A stretch of DNA of 64,000 bases, from the NCBI GenBank assembly GCA_905221605.1, contig CAJNDS010000413.1, positions 660,010 through 724,009 of the forward strand, written 5' to 3'. The first letter of the stretch is position 1. Each line of letters starts with the position of its first letter. This DNA comes from Symbiodinium natans (taxonomy: Eukaryota; Sar; Dinophyceae; Suessiales; Symbiodiniaceae). Position numbers and translations under genes: made by a program. Positions 1 to 10,904 of the stretch are shown piece by piece. Under the pieces are notes generated by a model, which saw nothing but the letters and a program-made list of their open reading frames with translations, was not told where the DNA came from and made no database searches.

Positions 1-90
1 AACCCTAAACCCTAAACCCTCGTCCATGACCTGGGCATTCGATCCAGGTGGCGCTGAACAAAGGCCCGTGCTAGTTGCCGCCTATACTTA

Positions 91-197
91 CCGTTGGTTA
101 GTAGGGAATGAGGGAATGAGGTACCCTGTAATCCCTTAAAGGGTATATACAGGGGGATAAAGGGTACCTCATTCCCTCATTCCCTACTAACCAACAG
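91..197. mobile_element. Fold-back element, family M
   Basis: Long terminal inverted repeats of about 40 bp: the left end GTTGGTTAGTAGGGAATGAG is mirrored at the right end. TA lies on both sides, as expected for a TA target duplication. There is no coding capacity. A partial relative occurs near 51454-51490. Confidence 0.7.
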
Positions 198-219
198 TAT
201 GTATACGGGAATATGATGA

Positions 220-318
220 CCTGAAGGCTCTAAGAGGTGGTTTCCTTTTGGGGGTTAGTTCTCTTGGATCCTAGACACCTACTGCCCTCAAAAGATACTC
301 CATACGAGCCTTTGGGTA
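220..318. mobile_element. Fold-back element, family E, diverged copy
   Basis: The left end AAGGCTCTAAGAGG and the right end GAGCCTTTGGGTA match the family E termini seen more cleanly at 34930 and 36149. The interior is diverged. Confidence 0.5.
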
Positions 319-399
319 CCCTGACCCTAAACCCTAAATCCCAAACCCTAGGGCACATCGGCCTGCGGAGTTCTCATGGGTGACTGGGCCCCTCTTTCC

Positions 400-1290
400 G
401 GTTTTCAGTGTTTTATGGTTGTGACCTTGTAAATAGGGTTTAAGGAGGGTTTTGTGGTTTCGTTTTCTTGGTTTTTAGAGGCCTCCCTAAGCGACGGATG
501 ATGTTTCAGAGGCCTCATAATCGGGGCCAACCGCGGCTTGGCTAAAGATGTCTGAGCTCAGCGGACTGTGGGTCGAAGCCGACTCTGAACCCCCCCCCCC
601 CCTCCCCCCCCAAAAAAAAAACAAAAAAAAAACGAAACACCCACAACAAAGAAAGAAGCCCCTGTAGCCCCCCCCCCCCAAGCCCTAAACTAACACCTAC
701 ACCGATGTGCCCAACCGCCACGCACACTTGCATTCATACACGTGTACATCTACTTCTACATATATATATATATATGTAGAAGTATATGTTTGCACACGTA
801 TACCCACACACACACACACCCACAAACGCACAAACGCAAACACTTGGCCAGGCAGGTGCAGCGGCGCATGTCTTTGGATGGCCAGGCTGCTTCTGGAGTG
901 ACGCTGCCCCAGACCCCCACCTCTGGTAATTCTGATATAGGGTTTAGGGGATCCGATGCTAATGACAAGTAAGCACACAAAAGAATCCCCCTCCCCCGCG
1001 AGGGTTTCCCTGCAGGCTCCTTCGTAGGCTCTTTTTTGCACGAAGAAACGACATGGGAGCTTTCAGGCAGGGGCTAGTCGGGCTAGGGGGAGGGGCCACG
1101 ATCCTACAATTTTCAGGGTTTGTGGGGGATCCCGGCGCACGAGGCTTAGTCTCCGAAGGGTCAAAATTTACAATAGGGCTTGCAAGGAGCACCCCCCCGC
1201 CCCCCCCACCCTAGATATAAGTGGAGTTATGTACAAGGGGCCCAAATTGGGCTGCAAGGATCCTAACTTAGGTTAGCGGCCCCTTCATTG
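400..1290. other. Gene-poor stretch: C/A homopolymers and CA/TA microsatellite
   Basis: There are poly-C then poly-A runs at about 590-640, another C run near 669-680, and a TA/CACA microsatellite at about 740-830. ORFs here run through low-complexity sequence and are not credible genes. Nothing else was recognised. Confidence 0.6.
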
Positions 1291-1402
1291 TAGGATTTGG
1301 GTAAGAGAGTTTAGGGTTATAACAAGCCCTTTCACTGTAATTAGTATAGAAATGGGAGCCCTTTGTGTAGGATTCGGGTAAGAGAGTATAGGGTTATAAC
1401 AA
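1289..1402. repeat. Tandem duplication, about 78-bp period
   Basis: The segment GTAGGATTTGGGTAAGAGAG followed by a TTTAGGG-like motif and GGTTATAACAA occurs at about 1289 and again at about 1367 with two or three changes. Confidence 0.6.
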
Positions 1403-2435
1403 CCTCGAATCTGACCCCTAAACCCTAAACCCCGACCCGGCACTGTAATACTGGACCCCAGATTCAAGGGCCCAGGGCCAAGCCAGTTACCTTGGTTTAG
1501 GGCATGATTGTTCAGGTTGGGTTGGTGAAAGGCTTTAAATGGTAGCCCAAGAAAACCTACTTTACAGGGGTTCTTGATTATGCTTTCCTTACATGTTCCC
1601 GTAAAAGGGAGGTTTTTTGGGGCGACCGTTTAACGCAGGGTCTAGGGTTTTGGGGCAGGTGCTCAGGGACTCTCCATCAGCCTGTGGGAGTTAAGCATGA
1701 GGGAACATTGGCACCTATCCCTCTGCGACCGATCTCCTCAAGGGCTCCATTGAAGTCTAGGTTTCAAGAAACCCTAAACCCTGAACCCTAAGCCCTAAGC
1801 CCTAAGCCCTAAGCCCTACAAACCTTAAACACCCCAAACCCAGCAGCGGGGTTAAGTGGGTGGGCAGGGTGCAGAGCTCACGCCCTAAATTATAAACCCA
1901 AAGCCGTAAACTCGAAACCCTAAACCCTACGGTTTAACTGGTTGCAGTCTTACTAGTAGGGTGCGCCTTAGCCCAGGATTGTTGCCTCTAGCCGCGTGTC
2001 TGCTGCAGCGACGCAGGTTCCGACTATTGTCACATGAAGGGAAGCAGTTTAGGGTTTAGGGTTTAGGGTTTAGGGTTTAGGGTGGAATATGGGCAGCTTA
2101 GGGTCTTAGGGGTTGACAGGGTTTCTACATCCCTGGGTAGTTTCCTGCCTTAAAAAAAGGGGACCGCTTATAGACCCCTGATGTACCCCATACAGCCAGA
2201 GGGTTCATAATTACATCAGATGCCCTTAGACTACAGGGTCGTCACTGTAGAAAGCAAAAGGACTAAACCCTAAACCCTAAACCCTAAACAACCCACGTAG
2301 AATCCTTCATGCTGGTGTTTGGTGTTGTGGACTCGGCAAGCCCCGCTCCTTAGACGTTAGGGTTTGGGGTTTAGGGTTTAGGTTTTCGGGTTTAGGGTTT
2401 AGGGTTTAAAAACCCAAACCCTATGGTTATACTCT

Positions 2436-2533
2436 AAGGATCCATGTGCCTCTATAGTATATACTTGGGCGCCAAAGCTACCATATCGTACCCCTTTACA
2501 GCCCAAGTATATATACTATAGAGGCACATGGAA
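2436..2533. mobile_element. Fold-back element, family B
   Basis: The inverted arms are GGATCCATGTGCCTCTATAG at the left and its near-complement at the right. The inner arms TATATACTTGGG and CCCAAGTATATA are typical of the family. It is non-coding and directly follows a TTTAGGG/CCCAAACCC junction. Confidence 0.75.
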
Positions 2534-2648
2534 TGTTAGGGAGATTTATGCTAGAAATAGGTTCCCATTACAGGTCTGGGTAACCCCCCCCAGCCCTCAA
2601 CCGGGTCGTTGGCTGATAATCGCTAGGCATGCTAGAATCCCCTAGAAC

Positions 2649-2776
2649 TACCCAGACCACTGGGAGGATGAAAAAAAGGTAGAAGATCCCCTTAAGGGTT
2701 CCTAAGAATGACCCCAATAGTAGTACGGGCACACTTTGGGGGTTCACTTTTTGGATCCTCCCAGGAGTCTGGGTAT
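2649..2776. mobile_element. Fold-back element, family J
   Basis: The left ACCCAGACCACTGGGAGGAT and right ATCCTCCCAGGAGTCTGGGT form terminal inverted repeats. The interior GATCCCCTTAAGGGTTCCTA recurs near 33256, where related ends lie at 33130-33150 and 33435-33460. Confidence 0.65.
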
Positions 2777-2886
2777 AGGGTTTAGGGTTTAAATTTAGGA
2801 TTCGGGTCTAGAATCCCCTAGAGGGGATATATATATAGGGTTTAGGGTTTAGGGTACATACTAATTAGGCCCCAACCTTTCACACA

Positions 2887-3240
2887 ATGCCCTCTCTCCG
2901 CTCGCAAGAGGAGTCACAGGGTGCCACAACCGTTTTGGAAAGCCCGAAACCAAATCCCCGGGCACCCAGCCTCACGAGTGGTGCCATCGACCGCCGCATG
3001 AGACGTGTCTTCAGCCCACGTGCGAATGGCAAGCGGTTTGTGGATGAATGGTTGATAAGGGAACATCCTCGCCAGCCGTGGCTACTGTCCGGAGCTGTGT
3101 GGAATAAAACCCACCTGCTTTGTGTCCACCCCAAATTAAGTGAACAGCCCGCTTTACAATATATCCCAACAGAACTCATGATCCTTGTGCGAACCCGAAA
3201 CCCTAGAAACCCTAGAAACCCTAAACCTAATAAACCCTAG
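2887..3240 (+). CDS. Hypothetical exon-like ORF, 117 codons
   Basis: I do not recognise this protein. The ATG at 2887 opens a frame whose middle part (residues about 30-100) has ordinary mixed composition, with motifs such as GKRFVDEWLIREH and PWLLSGAVWNKTHLL. The last ten residues are translated telomere-like repeat (RNPRNPRNPKPNKP), so the true end is probably a splice site or the frame has been broken by repeat addition. TTTAGGG-type sequence flanks both sides. It could be one exon of a gene whose introns are filled with repeats, or a gene fragment. There is no promoter or homology evidence. Confidence 0.35.
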   Translation: MPSLRSQEESQGATTVLESPKPNPRAPSLTSGAIDRRMRRVFSPRANGKRFVDEWLIREHPRQPWLLSGAVWNKTHLLCVHPKLSEQPALQYIPTELMILVRTRNPRNPRNPKPNKP

Positions 3241-3895
3241 AATCCCCTAGAACTTACCCAAGAGCCTTCAGGTAGTGCCCTTAGTGCCAGGCGCAGCGCG
3301 CCTCCCGGCGGGCTGCTGCCGAAGCAGCCGGCCACTCCGCTACTTAGGGTTTAGGGTTGAGGGTTTAGGGCTTAGGGTTTAGGGTTTAGGGCTTAGGGTT
3401 TCGGGTTTAGGGTTTCGGGTTGAGAGTTTAGGGTTTAGAGGTTTCCGTGGGCTCCTGCTTGATTTTGCCTTCCTTGTCTTAGCTCGCAGATGTTTGGATT
3501 AAAATGATCGCTCGAGTCGGCGAGCACCACCCCTGGCCCGACATTCTAGACGGTTTCCAGAAGCGCTTGACATTTTTGTTGCTGGTTTTTGCTTCTAAGG
3601 GGCGGCCGTCGGCCGTTATATTCTTCACAAAGGTTCTAATTATAAGACCCTAAACCCTCAACCCTCAACCCTAAACCCTAAACCCTAAACCTCAACCCAG
3701 AAGCAAGGCACGGGGGAGCGCGGGAACAGCGTCTCGCGGCCGAGCAGCGCGTTCCAGCGCCACAAGGCACCCTGGACCTTGCCAGTGCTCCCGAAACCCT
3801 AAACCTTGGGATGTTCCCCCTTGGAGTTGTTTTTCGAAGAGTTTGAGGTTTAGGGTTTTGGGGGTTTGGGGTTTACGGTTTAGGGGTTAGGGTCG

Positions 3896-3985
3896 GGATG
3901 TTCCCGCTAGTCCTGAAAAGAGATTATAGTACCCCCTAGAATCATTCCTAGTCATGAGCTGTTCGTATAAGGGGGAACATCCCAA
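3896..3985. mobile_element. Fold-back element, family G
   Basis: The ends GGGATGTTCCC and GGGGGAACATCCC are inverted, and the interior TATAGTACCCCCTA matches other family G copies (45521, 50728). A detached left end lies at about 3809. Confidence 0.6.
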
Positions 3986-4521
3986 ACCTAAACCCTTAAT
4001 CCTTACCCTAAACCCCCAAACCCTACTACAGTCTGAAGTGGCGACTATGCAGGGACTGAGGCAAGTCAGAAAAGGAACAAAAAATTGTTCTGGTGCAACC
4101 CTAAACCCTAAACCCTAACCCCTAACCCCTAACCCCCAAACCCTAAACCCTAAACCCTAAACCCTAAACCCAACTTTCGTTTCCCACAAGGCCACAACAC
4201 CCCATCATCTAAATCAGCTCTTCGGACGCCGCAGAGTCTTCCCCAGCTTCCCAAACAGTCCCATATGCTGTTAATTAATGAAGGTCCTGTAAATTATATA
4301 GGGTTCAGGGTTTAGGGTTGGGGTTTAGGGTGTTGAGGATTCAGGGTTTAGCTCTTTGGGGTCCTGCTCCACTGGTGCGCACGCAGTTGTTTCACGGCCC
4401 CGTACATGAGTCTGCCCAATCGTTATGACTGCTGTTATTACAGTGATCGTTTTCTTGTGAGTTTTTCATGTTGCATGTACATTGCAGTGCTCCTTGGTCA
4501 TGGCGCACCAAGCAAAATGTC

Positions 4522-4645
4522 TTAGGGTTAGGGTTTAGGGTTTAGGGTTTAGGGTTTAGGGTTTAGGGTTTAGGGTTTAGGGTTTAGGGTTTAGGGTTTA
4601 GGGTTTAGGGTTTAGGGTTTAGGGTTTAGGGTTTAGGGTTTAGGG
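4522..4645 (+). repeat. Long near-perfect TTTAGGG tract
   Basis: About seventeen consecutive heptamers with sharp edges lie between unrelated unique sequences. Confidence 0.95.
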
Positions 4646-4831
4646 CAACTTTTGCCTAGGGAGACCGAGGTGCTGAAGTTCATGCGCCCTAAAGCCCAAA
4701 CCGAAGTATACCCTGGGCATTCAAAGCTTCTAACTGAAGGCTCCAAGTAATTTTGGCGCCTTAAAAAGAAGAAAGAGGGTATTTAGGGGTGAATTGTAGT
4801 ACAAATCTATAAGGACCATAAGGGAGTACTA

Positions 4832-5036
4832 TCAGCTATCAGTAATTATCGGGACACAGTCCGCATGGTCGGCCCTTGCAACTAAGCCGGCCAGGATCAG
4901 ATGACGGCCTCCCGCCGGGTCATCGTGGCCCCGCAGGCCACGACGCATGTGTCGGGCTTTTGTTTCCGTGGCCTTCCACTGCTGTTTGGCCTGCCTAGCT
5001 ATCGAAGAAGGCCAGGGCTGCTGCAATGAGCAAAGC
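4832..5036 (-). CDS. Possible hypothetical exon
   Basis: A minus-strand frame of about 65 codons in a locally GC-rich island encodes a balanced, charged peptide (for example QAKQQWKATETKARHMRRGL and HLILAGLVARADHADC). There is no ATG start and no recognised family. It could be an internal exon. The other minus-strand frame also gives a hydrophobic stretch (ALLIAAALAFF), so the reading frame is uncertain. Confidence 0.22.
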
Positions 5037-5375
5037 CTTGCCCTAGCAACTGATATAGCGGTCGGAAGAATTACTAAGAATTACGAACAGTAGCCCCTCT
5101 ACTACTTCCTTAGGCTTCTGTGTTCAACATCTGGGGTTACGAGCCGAAGCCCGGGATATGCGTCCAAGTTGTCTCAAGCCGCTCGTCCTAGGACGGATGC
5201 CGTCTTCATAAGTACTCGCAACCAATGCACGAGGACTCAAGGGACTAAAGGAGGGACCCTTATGTTCATTTGGGGGTCGTCTAGGGGCTACTTAACTTAG
5301 GTCCTAGGTACACAGGAACTATATAAGGTATATATAGGGAGTATTTTGGGGGGAGTAAGATCAAGGGTCCCTTCT

Positions 5376-5487
5376 ACAAGGAGGGGCCCGCTTACTATAC
5401 TAACTATAGTTAAGGGACTTACAACCCAATTTAGGAGCCTTATAGACTAATTTAGGGTCCTGATAACTCTACTTATAGCTAGGGGGG
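5376..5487. mobile_element. Fold-back element, family F, damaged right end
   Basis: The left end TACAAGGAGGGGCCC and the inner repeats CCTAATTTAGGATCC/CTTATAACTC match family F. The right arm decays at CTAGGGGGGGCAACAAG instead of GGGGCCCCTCCTTGTA. Confidence 0.7.
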
Positions 5488-5980
5488 GCAACAAGCTCGA
5501 GGACCAGGGATCTATAGGGTTAAGGGTCTTGGGTTGGGGTTTTAGGGTTTACTGTAGGGCTTTTCAGACTGAAAGTTACCTCCTGGATCAACTGCTCATC
5601 TTCCTTCTTGGCAAACCAGACTTCAGCGCGCTGTTTCGAAGCATCAAGACCTACGTACACTCTGAACCTTTATAAGCCCTTGAAGGACAGTTGTTTCCAG
5701 GCCTATAGCATGTGACTTTACCTGGACCCTCCCCTGCCCCCCCGAGTTGTAGTCGCTTTTGTCGGGTACCGCTACCCCTAGACATGGCGCAACATAATCT
5801 ATCTGCTACCATCCTCATCTCTTAGCCCGAAGCCCTTGTAACAACTCCACAAACCTTATGAAGCCTAAGCTATCAACCCTTTACTGAACCCTGCAGACCA
5901 CCTTATAACCCTACAAACCCCGAAAGCCCGACCAACTCACCTTAAACCCTAAACTGCCCCGTAGGCTCCCAAACAGCCCT
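5488..5980. other. Gene-poor unique stretch
   Basis: This is mixed-composition sequence with short CCCTAAA-like fragments. I see no convincing exon or repeat family. Confidence 0.5.
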
Positions 5981-5981
5981 A

Positions 5982-6086
5982 CTTGGAGGTTCATGGTACT
6001 TATGACTGCACTTAGAACCCTATTAGGGCACATCAGGGGCGTACAAGTGGGTTATTAGTACAGTTATAATTGGTTACATATGTACC
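5982..6086. mobile_element. Fold-back family A, right end replaced by CCCTAAA tract
   Basis: The left end CTTGGAGGTTCATGGTACTT, preceded by TA, and the inner CAGTTATAATTGGTTA are family A. The right arm stops at TGTAC and a CCCTAAA tract starts at about 6084, so the expected CATGAACCTCCAAG is missing. Confidence 0.75.
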
Positions 6087-6291
6087 CCTAAACCCTAAAC
6101 CCTAGATCCTAAACCCTAAATCCTAAACCCTATACCCCAAGCATCCCTCTGGGCCACTGCTCAGGGGACCGGCACCGGCCCGCCTCCACTGGGTCGGGGA
6201 CTCGGGGAGCACAGTTGAGCAAATGAGACGATACATTTGTAGGGTTTAGGGTTTAGGGTTTAGGGTTTAGGGGTTCGGAATCGGCCTATGA

Positions 6292-6412
6292 AATCATCTT
6301 AAGGATCCCTATGCTATCTTCATTAGTCTCCTGTACAACCTCAAGGAACCAGCCTATTGAAAATCATGTTAAGGAGCCCTATGCTATATTCACTTGTCTC
6401 CTATACAACCAC
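6292..6412. repeat. Tandem duplication, about 62-bp unit
   Basis: Two copies of a unit containing CCCTATGCTATATTCA and GTCTCCTATACAACC lie side by side with about 15% divergence. Confidence 0.65.
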
Positions 6413-6477
6413 TTTGTTTTTTAAAAATATTTTTAATTTGTAGGGGTTGTATGGGAGAATAATGTAAATCATTATCT

Positions 6478-6538
6478 ACAAAAAAAAAAATATATATATA
6501 TATATACACATGCACTCACACACACACACACACACACC
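6478..6538. repeat. A-rich, TA and CA microsatellite
   Basis: An A run is followed by (TA)n and then (CA)n. Confidence 0.9.
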
Positions 6539-6852
6539 TTTTTCAGTCCCTATAAACGAAAGAACCCCTAAGGTCCCTTATAAGGGTCCCTCCTTTGAGT
6601 CCATTGGACCAAAAGGCGCAATGCAGTCGGTTTAGGGTTTAGGGTTTAGGTTTTAGGGCTTAGGGTTTAGGGTTTAGGGTTCAGGGTTCAGGGTTTAGGG
6701 TTCTTCTAGGGTTTCGTGGCTTTGGGACCAAGGGTTTTGTGTTTGAAGGGCGGAGAGCGTTTAGGGAGGAGAAGGTTTAGGGGCTTGATGGGGTAAGCCT
6801 CAAGGCTCTTGCTTAATTCCTTCTTTGAGAATACATCAGAAGCCCTACAACC

Positions 6853-6962
6853 TAGGATGCCCAGTAGTGCCCTTATTCCCTTTTTTTGGGGTTACGTTCT
6901 CTTACAAACCCCTTTAAGCAAAAAAGGGTACCCTTTTTAATCCTGGGTTGCTGAGCACCCTA
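6853..6962. mobile_element. Fold-back element, family C
   Basis: The left end is TAGGATGCCCAGTAGTGCCC and the right is GGTTGCTGAGCACCCTA. The inner arms are GTTCTCTTACAAACCCC and TTTAAGCAAAAAAGGG. The right end is diverged relative to the copies at 18079 and 42498. Confidence 0.75.
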
Positions 6963-7012
6963 GCAACCTAACCCCAAAAGGAGCTACCTTAGAGCCTTCA
7001 AGTAGGGATCCC

Positions 7013-7099
7013 GGGTTTAGGGTTTAGGGTTTAGGGTTTAGGGTTTAGGGTTTAGGGTTTAGGGTTTAGGGTTTAGGGTTTAGGGTTTAGGGTTTAGGG
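7013..7099 (+). repeat. TTTAGGG tract, about 12 units
   Basis: A perfect heptamer run with abrupt edges. A second short run at 7167-7205 follows after unique sequence. Confidence 0.95.
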
Positions 7100-7378
7100 G
7101 TGCAAAGCCCCGTCAGGCCCCAGCCTCAACTCGTGCAGGTCACTTCAGGAGTGGGTTCAAGTCACTTCAGGGGTTTAGGGTTTAGGGTTTAGGGTTTAGG
7201 GTTTATACTTTAGGGTTTTTTAGTTGATCTAGAGGGGTTGAGTCCGGAGCCCTAAGCAATAGGCAAATCTTGTAGGTCACTCCCTACGAGCCCTAAATAG
7301 CCACTTCGACTACGGGGCATGCCTTAAACCATGCCAAGGAACCCTTCACCCTAAACCCCAAACCTTTAACCCTTACTG

Positions 7379-7498
7379 TCTTAGTAGCTGGGTGAACACA
7401 CTTTACACTTTTGGGATACTACAACCTCCCTATAGAACTGAAAGTGTGCATTTTTTTTTTTGGGGGGGGGGGGCTTTATGAACCCAACAAACCAAGGG
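7379..7498. mobile_element. Fold-back element, family O
   Basis: The left CTTAGTAGCTGGGTG and ACTTTACACTTTTGGGATAC pair with the right GAAAGTGTGCA and GAACCCAACAAACCAAGG. It has the same architecture as 37070-37166. A T/G homopolymer lies inside. Confidence 0.6.
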
Positions 7499-7982
7499 TT
7501 GAATTGTATCGAGTCCTCAGAAGTAAGTGGTCTTGGGCTCGGTGCGGGCTGCCGTCGTGCCAAGGCCAAATGAGCCGGATGTTCTCTCCGAGGAGCTGCT
7601 AGGGTTGAGGGTTTATAGGGTTTAGGGTTCAGGGTTAGGGTTGTCCAGGGTTGAGTTTCATTTTTGTTTTTGGGGAATTTATGTTTTAGGGCTTTGTTTG
7701 TTTTCGGGTTTTAGGGTGTAGCGTTTTAGAGTTTATAGGGTAGATCTCAACGACTGAATGCAAAGCTAAAACAGCATTCATTGAACAGCTGTGGGGCGAT
7801 GTATTTAGGGTTTGTGTGTGGTGTCTTTTTCGGGCTGTAGTTTCAACGTATCAGCACAGTCAATTCCAAGCATGCCTACATTGCCTACACCGTTGCACGC
7901 ATGTTGGTTCTTTTGCTGAGAACAAGCATTCCCTAAACCCTCAAACCATGAGAGGCAGAGCTGTTAAGGATCTTGCTTGCCC

Positions 7983-8107
7983 TACAAGGAGGGGCCCCCT
8001 TACTATACTACCCATAGTTAAGGGACTTATAACCTAATTTAGGATCCTTATAACCTATTTTAGGGTCCTTATAACTCTACTTATAACTACGGGGCCCCCT
8101 CCTTGTA
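7983..8107. mobile_element. Fold-back element, family F, complete copy
   Basis: TACAAGGAGGGGCCCCC and GGGGCCCCCTCCTTGTA are inverted ends of about 125-bp non-coding DNA. The inner part holds the repeated CTTATAACCTA blocks. It is close to the copies at 33921, 50906, 56978 and 62573. Confidence 0.85.
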
Positions 8108-8439
8108 CCGAGAGTTTGCTCAATTTCGGCATAAGGCTTAGGATGTGGGGTTCGGAGTCCAAGGGTTTAGGAGCATGCCAAGGACTGCATGTGACGTACC
8201 GCTACAATAACTTATAAGGGCGGAGATATGGTCAGTTCTCCATTTTCGGGGTCCCTTTTTTGCGTACCCGGCACAAGAGGGGCCGCCTTGCAACAAGGAC
8301 CCCCAAAACGGCACCACATTTTCGAGAAGCGACCATCTGTTAACGTATTTCGAGCATCAAGGGCTGAGGGTTTTGGGGGGGGGGGGGGGTAGGGCTTAGG
8401 TTTGGGGTGTTGGGTTTGAGGAGCTAGGCGTCATGATGC

Positions 8440-8730
8440 GTGGTATATATATATATATATCTATACATATAGATGGCTCTTCCGGCTACAGGGTTGAGGG
8501 TGTAGATTGTGGGTTTAGCCAAGTATTCACCCCTGCGTTGGAAAGGAGCCGGCACTGGCAAAGTTCGCGAAGTGTGGCAGGGGGCCACAAGTGAGACATC
8601 ACATGCCTGCAGGGTTTACGGTTTACGGTGCATGTACATTTGTCACCCCAACCTTTAACCACCCAACCCCCCCCCCCCCCCCCAAAAAAAAAAAAACAAA
8701 GAAAAACAAAAAAAACAAAAAAAACTCAAC
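8440..8730. repeat. TA microsatellite and poly-C/poly-A stretch
   Basis: (TA)n lies at about 8440-8475. A C run leads into A-rich sequence at 8665-8728, like 590-640 and 34786-34828, so C-then-A is a recurring arrangement. Confidence 0.85.
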
Positions 8731-8832
8731 CAGCAAGATAGGCTACGTTCGGGTTTCCCTACATGAAATCGCAAGCCTCTTGCGGCGCCAGTTGACTATT
8801 GCTTCCACCTTTCTCAGAAAGTGTCAAAGTAG

Positions 8833-9093
8833 TATCTTGGCCTTTGGGATACTTTCTACTTTCCGTCTTTGGTTTATAATAAGGACCCTAGGCACAAAGA
8901 TTTTTCCAAGGGTTTAAAGGCCAACCCAGGTATTATTGATAAGGGAAGGGAGTGCTTGCGAACACTTGGCATGAATATGCATACGGATGTACAAGAAAAC
9001 AAAAGACTGCCGTCGCTCATGCATCGGTTCCACATGCCTGCGGCGAAAGGCAGTCGTATTTCTTTGGTAGGGCGTAAATGGGCTAACCCCTAA
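8833..9093 (+). CDS. Possible terminal exon, hypothetical
   Basis: An 86-codon frame opens right after a pyrimidine-rich AG region (CTTCCACCTTTCTCAG a little upstream, AG at 8831-8832) and ends at TAA 9091-9093, just before a CCCTAAA-like tract. The peptide is ordinary and charged (KDPRHKDFSKGLKANPGI, ECLRTLGMNMHTDVQEN). It has no ATG at the start and no recognised family. An exon with its 3' splice site at about 8832 is my reading. Confidence 0.33.
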   Translation, partial: YLGLWDTFYFPSLVYNKDPRHKDFSKGLKANPGIIDKGRECLRTLGMNMHTDVQENKRLPSLMHRFHMPAAKGSRISLVGRKWANP

Positions 9094-9103
9094 ACCCTAC
9101 ATT

Positions 9104-9196
9104 ACTAAACCCCAAACCCCAAGCCCGAACCCTAACCCTACCCTAAACCCTGAACCCTGAACCCTGAACCCTGAACCCTGAACCCTGAACCCTAAA
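9104..9196 (-). repeat. Variant telomere-like array (CCCTGAA)
   Basis: After a few CCCTAAA-like units the tract holds about seven consecutive CCCTGAA units, a homogenised single-base variant of the telomere heptamer. Confidence 0.85.
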
Positions 9197-9540
9197 CGTC
9201 TTTTCATCTTCCCTTCATTGGATTTTTGAGGATCATCTTCAGGGATATTTTTCAGATGGCTTCCAGGGCCACCCAAGATAGACAAGAGAGAGGGGCCATA
9301 TTGTGAGCACATGAAGGGAACCCTAAACCCTAGACCCTCAACCCTAAGTTTTTTTGGGTGGTAGGATCCCTTGATGTGCGGTTCAGGGTTTGGTTGTAGG
9401 GACGGCTTCAGGTGATTTGGGGTTTAGGGTTTAGGGTTCAGGGTTTGAGGGCTTCTGGTCGGCTTGAAGGGCACAAATAGGCTTTGAGGCTTTTAAGGTT
9501 TCGTACAGACTCCAGCCAAGTAGTAGAGATTCCAGCAAAA

Positions 9541-9746
9541 CTTGGAGGTTCATGTTACTTATTCACCCAACTATAACGGTACCTCTACCCCAACTATAAC
9601 CATGTTGGGGGGCACTTCGGGGCCTTACAAGTGGGTTCGAAGTGCAGTTCTAACTGGGTTATAAGTAAACCCTAAACCCTAAACCCTAAACCCTAAACCC
9701 TAAAGCCTAAACCCTAAACCCTAAACCCTAGCCATGAACCTCCAAG
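9541..9746. mobile_element. Fold-back family A interrupted by a 64-bp CCCTAAA tract
   Basis: The left arm CTTGGAGGTTCATGTTACTT is at 9541. The right arm is split: GGTTATAAGTA ends at 9667, nine CCCTAAA-type units follow (9668-9731), then CCATGAACCTCCAAG resumes to 9746. In uninterrupted copies AAGTA runs straight into CCATGAAC. Confidence 0.85.
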
Positions 9747-10203
9747 AGCCCTCGAGGCCAGTTGCTCTTCCTTGCGCGAGCCAGCAGCGCGAGGTCTCAG
9801 CACTTGAAAGTTCGCGCGGATGGAGTCGTCATAAGTTGGGCATTGCTTTGGTAATAAGTACCCCCCCCCCCCCCCCCCCTTGTCTTTTCCGGCGGCCCAC
9901 AAAAACAAATACTAACATAGGATACATACAAGAGTTGAAGCCGCGAAGTATGGGGTTGAAGTCCGAGGACGGCCGTGGTTCTCCGGTTCTCAGCATTCTG
10001 AGGGTCATACAGGGGCGCTTGGGTGGGGATGGGGTGGGGGATGAGGAGGGCAGGTAGCATTGTTCAATAGTCACCGATGTTATTTGCCTTTGGCAAGTAT
10101 TCCCCAGCAAGCATACAATTGTTCATGGTGTGAACGCTCAGCGCACGTGCCTGTGCTGACGTTTTGCTGCTTGCTGAACGACGATCCCGCCACCAAGCTA
10201 TCT

Positions 10204-10297
10204 AACCAAAGGCTCCTACGTAGTACCTCTTGAGCGTAGTCTGCTAGAATCCCTATAAATAACTACCTCAAAAGGAACTACATTAGAGCCTGCAGGT
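10204..10297. mobile_element. Fold-back element, family E
   Basis: CCAAAGGCTCCTACGTAGTA at the left and GGAACTACATTAGAGCC at the right are inverted arms. A further right-half fragment lies at about 10835-10896. Confidence 0.6.
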
Positions 10298-10904
10298 ATC
10301 TCCACCCCCGAAGTCTTCGGACGATTCACCTCATATCCCCCCCCCCCCCCCCAAAGCAAATGCCGAGGCTGCAAGCATAGCCCAGGCAGCGCAGGTCATG
10401 AGCTCAGGTACAGGGTACCCCTTAAACCCTCAACCCTAACCCCTAAACCCTAAACCCTAAACCCCAACCCCTAAACCCTAAGCCCTAAGCCCTCAACCCT
10501 CGCAACCCTAATCTGGGTTACCATGTCACCTTTCTTAGGTCTTTGGATAGGGATCAACTAGGTCTCAGAGGTGCCCGAGCCCCCCCAAAAACTTAAACCG
10601 CCCTCAACCCTAAACCCTAAACCCCTAAACCCTAATCCCTAAACGCTAATCCCTAAGCCTTAAGCCCTAAACCCTAAACCCGAATCCCTAAACCCTAATC
10701 CAAAGCCTTCAGAGCTCAGGCTTTCAGGGTTCTCAGGGTTGCCAGCATGTCTGGAGTTCGGCTTCTGCAGGTTTTGAAGTTGATAGGGTGTACTTTAAGG
10801 CTTTTTTGTGTTGTACCTTCTTGGGGTGGCATACTCGAGTCCCCTAGAACCAACGCAAAAAGGAACTACAAGAGAGCATTCTGGTAGGGGCTTGCGATCA
10901 TTGG

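Noticed and set aside
1-20. True chromosome end at the window start
   Set aside because: Only about three CCCTAAA units, no longer than dozens of internal tracts, so it cannot be told from an interstitial tract.
9195-9312. Minus-strand peptide with an acidic stretch next to a repeat array
   Set aside because: Only about 40 non-repeat codons; the remainder is translated CCCTGAA repeat.
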